Shown: in pieces, positions 20,505 through 25,004 of the stretch
Layout of the letters: every line of letters starts with the position of its first letter
Position numbering within the stretch: position 1 is the first letter of the stretch
DNA from: Isohypsibius dastychi
Lineage: Eukaryota; Tardigrada; Eutardigrada; Parachela; Isohypsibiidae
Reading direction: 5' to 3'
NCBI GenBank assembly: GCA_034696485.1
Contig: JAQIWT010000280.1
Coordinates: forward strand, 1-25,004
Length of the DNA: 25,004 nucleotides
Program-made: the position numbers and the translations under genes
The notes under the pieces: generated by a model
Seen by the model: the letters and a program-made list of their open reading frames with translations, nothing else
Database searches by the model: none
What the model was told of the DNA's origin: nothing

Positions 20505-21167
20505 ATGATGGACATTCTTGTGCTAATATTTTGCACCATCTGCCCTCTTCTGCTTGGCTCTGTGGTCATGCAAGAAGATTTCACTCCAAATTCCGTCAGG
20601 ATCCCACCTTCAGGACGACGACGCACTACTACTACGGATGCTGCCCTCGCGAGTCGCGATAACTTTAGTACGATCCTTGTTACTTCTGACGATTCAGTAA
20701 ACACCGAACTGACTACTTCTCCACTAACAACTGCCTCGGAATTCACATCAAGTTCGTCCATAATAACAACATCAGTGCTTCAAGTTGTGCCCTCTCAGAA
20801 CACAGGCACACCAGATGTCCTTGACTCGCAAGACGGATCAAATGGCTCAACATCACTTCTAGCACCTATTCAGAACGCTACAACCCCACAACATCTCGGA
20901 CAATCTACCGATTCGTTTTCAGTGCAGTCTATTACTAGCAGCAGTACCACCGTTGTGACAACTACTACGTCAACACTGTCTTTGGCCAGCTCCGACGTTA
21001 ATCCAGGACAAGAAACTTCTTCAGCTCCGAAGATCAGGGCTCCTCTGTCATATGAGCCCGTCAACTGGTGGAGTGGAGCAATCATCACTTTGATTGTATC
21101 TACGATACTTGTGGCAATCACAGCAGTGGTCGTGATTGTCAGGTTAGAGATCGAAATACAGCTTTGA
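20505..21167 (+). CDS. Mucin-like single-pass membrane protein
   Basis: Single-exon ORF of 220 aa from ATG 20505 (a second ATG follows at once at 20508). I chose this start because it opens into a signal peptide (DILVLIFCTICPLLLGSVV). Residues of about 25-185 form a low-complexity Ser/Thr-rich ectodomain with TTTT, SSSS and TSSSTT runs. It has three N-glycosylation sequons (NFS, NGS, NAT), and as a mucin-like stalk would carry dense O-glycans. After the juxtamembrane motif EPVNWWS comes one transmembrane helix (about 191-212, AIITLIVSTILVAITAVVV) and an 8-residue tail (RLEIEIQL). Topology is type I. No adhesive or enzymatic domain is visible. A donor-like GT at the RLEI codons and an acceptor 'tgttttag' near 21200 would give a slightly different short tail. 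No homolog recognised. Confidence 0.65.
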   Translation: MMDILVLIFCTICPLLLGSVVMQEDFTPNSVRIPPSGRRRTTTTDAALASRDNFSTILVTSDDSVNTELTTSPLTTASEFTSSSSIITTSVLQVVPSQNTGTPDVLDSQDGSNGSTSLLAPIQNATTPQHLGQSTDSFSVQSITSSSTTVVTTTTSTLSLASSDVNPGQETSSAPKIRAPLSYEPVNWWSGAIITLIVSTILVAITAVVVIVRLEIEIQL

Positions 21168-22176
21168 GTGTGATTGCCTGTGAAATTCGTGTTGTTTTAG
21201 GATTTGTCGGGGTCACAACTGAAACGTTGCAGGCCACAATGGATCATTTTGGTAACATGATGTTTTGTACCAATCACGTTTTTCTGCAATGTTTGAACAG
21301 CACTGTCACAACCGATGTAGCGGACCTGACTTCTGGTGACAGTCGTAACAATATTCATTCGCGAAACTGGAATAGTTTCTCATTTAGCGTTATTTTGGAT
21401 TTCCCCGTAGTCAGCTGCATAGATGTCAGCTTTTGAAGCGGTCATACTGTAGCCGTATGCGGTCATATTGTAGCTGTATGCGGTCATACTGTAGGTCATA
21501 CTTAATAACATTCGCGGTCTTATATCGATGCAGACTCGGTGATGTACTGGGTTTTGCGAGACGTAAAGAAGCTTTCCTCTAAGCACTGAACGCATGTATA
21601 TCAAAATGAAGTTTTAGTTCGTGAGGACACTTTTCGAATAGCTTAAATATTTGCACATGATCGGACAAACAAGTCACCACATTACGGTCTTCCTGGAACT
21701 AGCTTCGGGCTTTGGCTCACTGATTTTGAAAACCTCAGCTTCATTCTAACATGCGGGGTTGTAAGAAGTTCTCAAAAATACGGTATTCCCATTCCGAGTT
21801 AAACAGCTTAGTCTTTAATTACCAACTGGATCGGAATTTGAAGTTCACGGGCATAATAGATATCGGTGAGACAAAGGAGAATATTGAGAATGAATGACAG
21901 CCGTTACGAAAGTCAAATTTTGCTTGCTTTCCGTTCAAATAAAATATGGTGTTCCTGCAGAAAATAGACGAGAAATTGGATAAAAGAACATAGAATGCTG
22001 CACGTCCAAATGGATCGGGAAAACGGTCATGTAGAACACAGATGTGAGTCGTCGATTATTATTCATCAGGTCAGAAGTGCGAACACGAGGAAATACAGCT
22101 TGCCAATGGATGAAACTGAACGTGGCCAAAAAAGGTCAAGATCGCGTCGATCTTCCAGCGCTCATTCTGCACTCTT
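21168..22176 (-). repeat. Intergenic region including duplicated 3' flank of BTB-Kelch copy 3
   Basis: From about 21570 to 22176 this sequence is similar to 3640-4240 downstream of copy 1 (shared 'cagaaaatagacgagaaat', 'caaacaagtcacc', 'gtcagaagtgcgaa'). Relative to copy 1 it has an insertion of about 100 bp near 21690-21840. The left part contains only a short tandem repeat at 21438-21495. ORFs here are not supported as genes. Confidence 0.7.
21438..21495. repeat. 21-bp tandem repeat, about 2.8 units
   Basis: Units at 21438-21458 and 21459-21479 (gcggtcatactgtagccgtat and a two-mismatch copy), then a partial third from 21480. The reverse strand reads as MTAYGYS-type heptads, but the ORF carrying them is short and unsupported. 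Confidence 0.85.
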
Positions 22177-24312
22177 TCACGGCAGGAGATTGAATGAAGA
22201 AGTCAGGAAACGAACTGGCGTAAAATCCATCCTGGGACCACACGCACTGACAGTCGTATCGACGGGTTCTGCCCACAAATCGGCGATATGATCATAAACC
22301 CGGGTAGCGAAATTGTTTCTCAGTTCCGGCTCGACGATGCACACTATCTTGTTCTCCAGGCACATGACGTTCGAGATTTTATCGGGGCAGATGGCTGAAA
22401 AGAAGAATCTCGGATATCATTCCGTTCATATGTATCAAGTCCAATCACTTGCAAAAAATCTCAGTCCTCACATGTGATTTGAATAAGGACAGATTTCGTG
22501 ATGACAACGGAGATCTTACCGGTGCTGCGACACTCCAAAGTAGCTGCATTGAGAACCCACAGTTTGGTGTCGCTGTACTCTAAACACAAAGGTCCGCAGC
22601 TTGTCAATTTATGAGAATAAGCTTACCTTGAATATATATCATCCCATCAGGCCCAACGCAACAAGTTTGCGCCCCGTTCTTGAGATCTGGTGTTTCCGAG
22701 GCATCCGACCAAGCTTCGGAAGGACAATCCTTGCTGGGATCATATGTTACATATCCGTCCGAAGCGAATAAATGGATCTTTCCAGCAAATCCGGTCAGCA
22801 CATCCCAAGGATAGTTGCAGAGGAAATCGGGCATTTCAATCCTCCTGATATTCCGGAAGGCAGTGTCCGAACAATCGACTTTGTAGAAACGGACCGTGCC
22901 CCAACTGCCATCGTTTTGCCATAAAGTCATGTAAACGAACCCATCAAGATACGCAGCTGAAACTAAACCAGACTTCGGTACATCGTCACCGTATTCGCTG
23001 GAATGAAAACACAAAACTTACGTTCAAGAAAATCAAATGGTTTTCCACATCGAGGATCTGTACTCTTACGTCCTGCGGGGCACCAGATATCCCGAATCGG
23101 GTCAACAGCATCCAGAGTGCGTTCTCGAAACATGTTCATAATATTTACTGGTGACTTGCAGCAAGCTTCACCCCAAAACGCTTGAATGCTGGTTTTCTCC
23201 GGTAGGGATATTGATCCAGTAAATCGGGCGAATGGATCATGGAATAACGTCAAATGATTCCCATCCTTTCCAGCTTCTGTCCTGCATGCCAACACTTCGA
23301 CTCCTCCTAAAAAATCACGCATTTAACCAATTCTTTTATACTCAGAAAATAATATTTACGGAGCTGAGATTCCGATAAATCGTTGATAGAGGCGGCAAAC
23401 ATGCGAATAACAGCAGGCTTTGATAATTCATCCCGACATTCATTCAGAACTTTGTTCGACAGACAGCCACCGCGGATATACTTGGAAATAGCCTCAAAGT
23501 CATCGGACCTGATTAAAGGATCAACAGAAACCCAGTGGCAAATTGTTCGGAAAAGAGCATCTTCTGAGACGAGGAAGAGATCCGGATCCGAGATGATATC
23601 CAACCACTACAAGCGCTGATTAGATGAGCTGTTTCAACAAAGAAAATTAACAATTACCTGACTTCCGGTCAGATCCATCAATTCTTCGGACCATTTTGCC
23701 AGAACATATTCAAAGTTCCTCTTGACCAGTTTAGAAGCTTCCTCGCTCACACCAATACATCCATGGGACTCCTCTGGCGTCAGATAGCTCCACAGAATCA
23801 CAGGAATATTATTATGCTTCATCTCAACTCGAATCAATTCAGCAAATCGAGTGGAGAGTTTCGCCATTTGAAGAAAGTTCGCTGCCACAACGAGATTCCC
23901 AAGACTGCTGTGACTCCCGATTTCCAGCAAACCAGTCGAACCAAGCTCTACCAAACTAAAAACATGAAGATGAACACAGTTCTTCACCAAAACAAGAATG
24001 TAATCAGTCTCACTTTTTGAAGACGCCAAGGGAGATTTCAGGCTCCAGCTTGATTTCAGGAGTCGTATCCGAGCCATCTTTATTCCACCGTTCAACGAAC
24101 GACCGAAGGTATGAGCTGATCTGGATAAGATGGCTCTTGTTGCAAACAATGGCATCTTCATTTTCCCCATGACCGCGAATAATAATCTGATCTTCCAGAC
24201 TCATCTTCCAGTGTTCTTGGAAGAAATCCAAAGAGTCAACGGCGTCGATCTCAAAGAGCTTGACGTACGACTTTCCGCGTCTTTGGATCACAAGTCTGGC
24301 AGGCCAGTCCAT
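22177..24312 (-). CDS. BTB-BACK-Kelch protein, copy 3 (intact)
   Basis: Exons (minus): 24312-24014, 23955-23658, 23606-23360, 23306-23022, 22962-22627, 22579-22520 and 22394-22177; all are GT-AG and phases agree for 580 aa, the usual KLHL size. Start MDWPARLVIQ aligns with the other copies. BTB, residues about 25-135: KMSLEDQIII, CNKSHLIQISSYLRSF, ANFLQMAKL. BACK, about 140-275: SHGCIGVSEEASKLVKRNF, WLDIISDPDLFLVSEDALF. Kelch-like half, about 280-575: ARFTGSISL, AAYLDGFVYMTLW, YVTYDPSKDCPSEAWS, CCVGPDGMIYIQG (about 475-488), LWVLNAAT, RVYDHIADLWAE. Kelch motifs are degenerate, without clear GG doublets. The stop (TGA 22191-22189 region) ends the protein at FNLLP, four residues before copies 1 and 2, whose endings read RESAE and RKCAE. 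By family it should act as a Cullin-3 adaptor in the cytosol; substrate unknown. Confidence 0.87.
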
Positions 24313-24490
24313 TTTACAGGTAGAGGTTGGAGGTAAACGATGTGAATTCAGATGAAAAAAGGAATCTCTTGTGCGAACTGGAAAAAGTGAAGTGTAGTTG
24401 TTTTTCTCGTTTCGCCTGATTGAGGGTGGGATACAATTTAAAATGGACGTACTTCTCGGCCATGGGTCACCCGCGATGTCAGGTGAGGGA

Positions 24491-24515
24491 TACCCGCTCA
24501 CAATTGGTACAAGGG
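24491..24515 (-). promoter_or_regulatory. Partly conserved upstream block of BTB-Kelch copy 3
   Basis: 'tacccgct' followed by 'attggta' (plus-strand sense) matches the block upstream of copy 1 at 6533-6551 at a similar distance from the ATG (179-203 bp). The 12-mer ccgcaaagccga is not retained here. Confidence 0.35.
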
Positions 24516-25004
24516 GACATCCGCCGGGGGGGGGGGGGGAGGGTGGGGTAGGCCGGAGACATAGAAAAGTCAAATTAAATGCGAGGATTGACTTACAAAA
24601 AAATTAAATCCTTCATTTTTCTGAGCATGATGGACTTTGGCTGCCGAGAGCAACAACGCTGATATTTCATTATTATTTGAGATTTATGAATTATTGTTAT
24701 TTTCATTCACCGCGGTCATAAAATTTAACCGCAGCAGTAGATCGGCGGTAATGGCTTTTTCGGAACCCGCTCAAGCTATTTCAGGAATTATTCTGGTTTA
24801 TGGAGGCCTTTCATTCTGTTTCCTGCCATTGCCATATGGTGTCTCTTTGCCTCTTGGAGAACAAAGAAGAAATGCTCTTTGCTCTTGAAATAGAATTATT
24901 TTGAAAATTGGAGTGGACTATAGAAACTTCCTATGAATAGCGTGTCTCGAACTTCGAATCATCATCCGCTGCAAAAAGCGGGGGGGGGGGGGGGGGGGGG
25001 GTGC
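24516..25004. other. Window edge: G-runs and an unassigned hydrophobic ORF
   Basis: A G14 run occupies 24526-24539 and a G22 run 24980-25001, three bases from the window end. A plus-strand ORF with an ATG at 24751 (to 24888) encodes about 45 residues with a hydrophobic stretch (AISGIILVYGGLSFCFLPL). I do not recognise it and see no supporting splice partner, so it stays uncalled. Confidence 0.5.

Noticed and set aside
21380-21604. MTAYGYS heptad-repeat peptide on the minus strand
   Set aside because: The repeat is explained by about 2.8 copies of a 21-bp DNA tandem repeat; the ORF is short and isolated.
24637-24888. 83-aa ORF with a hydrophobic segment at the window end
   Set aside because: Its first ATG is internal (24751), and without neighbouring sequence or a recognised family it cannot be supported.
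1-25004. CRISPR arrays, operons, ribosome binding sites, rRNA
   Set aside because: The window is eukaryotic, with spliced genes; no regularly spaced direct repeats or rRNA-like sequence were seen.

Overview
The window looks like genomic DNA from a small-genome invertebrate animal. Genes are split by short GT-AG introns, mostly 45-125 bp, with T-rich acceptors. The recognisable genes are metazoan (IMPDH, a BIN3-type BAR protein, BTB-BACK-Kelch adaptors, a glutamate-receptor ligand-binding domain). A nematode or tardigrade is my best guess, but the sequence does not settle it. All exon models below were read by eye from ORFs, splice signals and comparison between paralogs; there is no transcript evidence.

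Layout. Positions 1-2933 (+) hold the 3' five exons of inosine-5'-monophosphate dehydrogenase; the 5' end lies outside the window. Positions 4241-6360 (-), 10095-12258 (-) and 22177-24312 (-) hold three copies of one BTB-BACK-Kelch gene with the same seven-exon structure. Copy 3 is fully open (580 aa). Copies 1 and 2 each carry one different frameshift in the Kelch half. Copies 1 and 3 also share about 600 bp of 3' flank, and all three share a short block 150-215 bp upstream of the ATG. Positions 7561-8736 (+) hold a complete five-exon gene for a secreted ionotropic-glutamate-receptor ligand-binding domain with no transmembrane segments. Just beyond it, on the other strand (about 9183-9930), is a weak and broken trace of possible receptor-like sequence. 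Positions 13491-15652 (+) hold an eight-exon BIN3-like BAR-domain gene. Positions 15884-16571 and 17295-18515 (+) hold a tandem pair of secreted cysteine-rich paralogs of unknown function. Positions 18516-20504 are gene-poor and contain a perfect 42-bp inverted repeat. Positions 20505-21167 (+) hold a mucin-like single-pass membrane protein.

The genes do not form one pathway. Housekeeping genes (IMPDH, BIN3) are interspersed with local families (BTB-Kelch copies, Cys-rich secreted pair, receptor-derived secreted protein, mucin-like protein) that show duplication, decay and fast divergence. The most unusual item is the channel-less glutamate-receptor-derived protein. G homopolymer runs of 10-22 bases mark several intergenic points, and the window ends at one of them.
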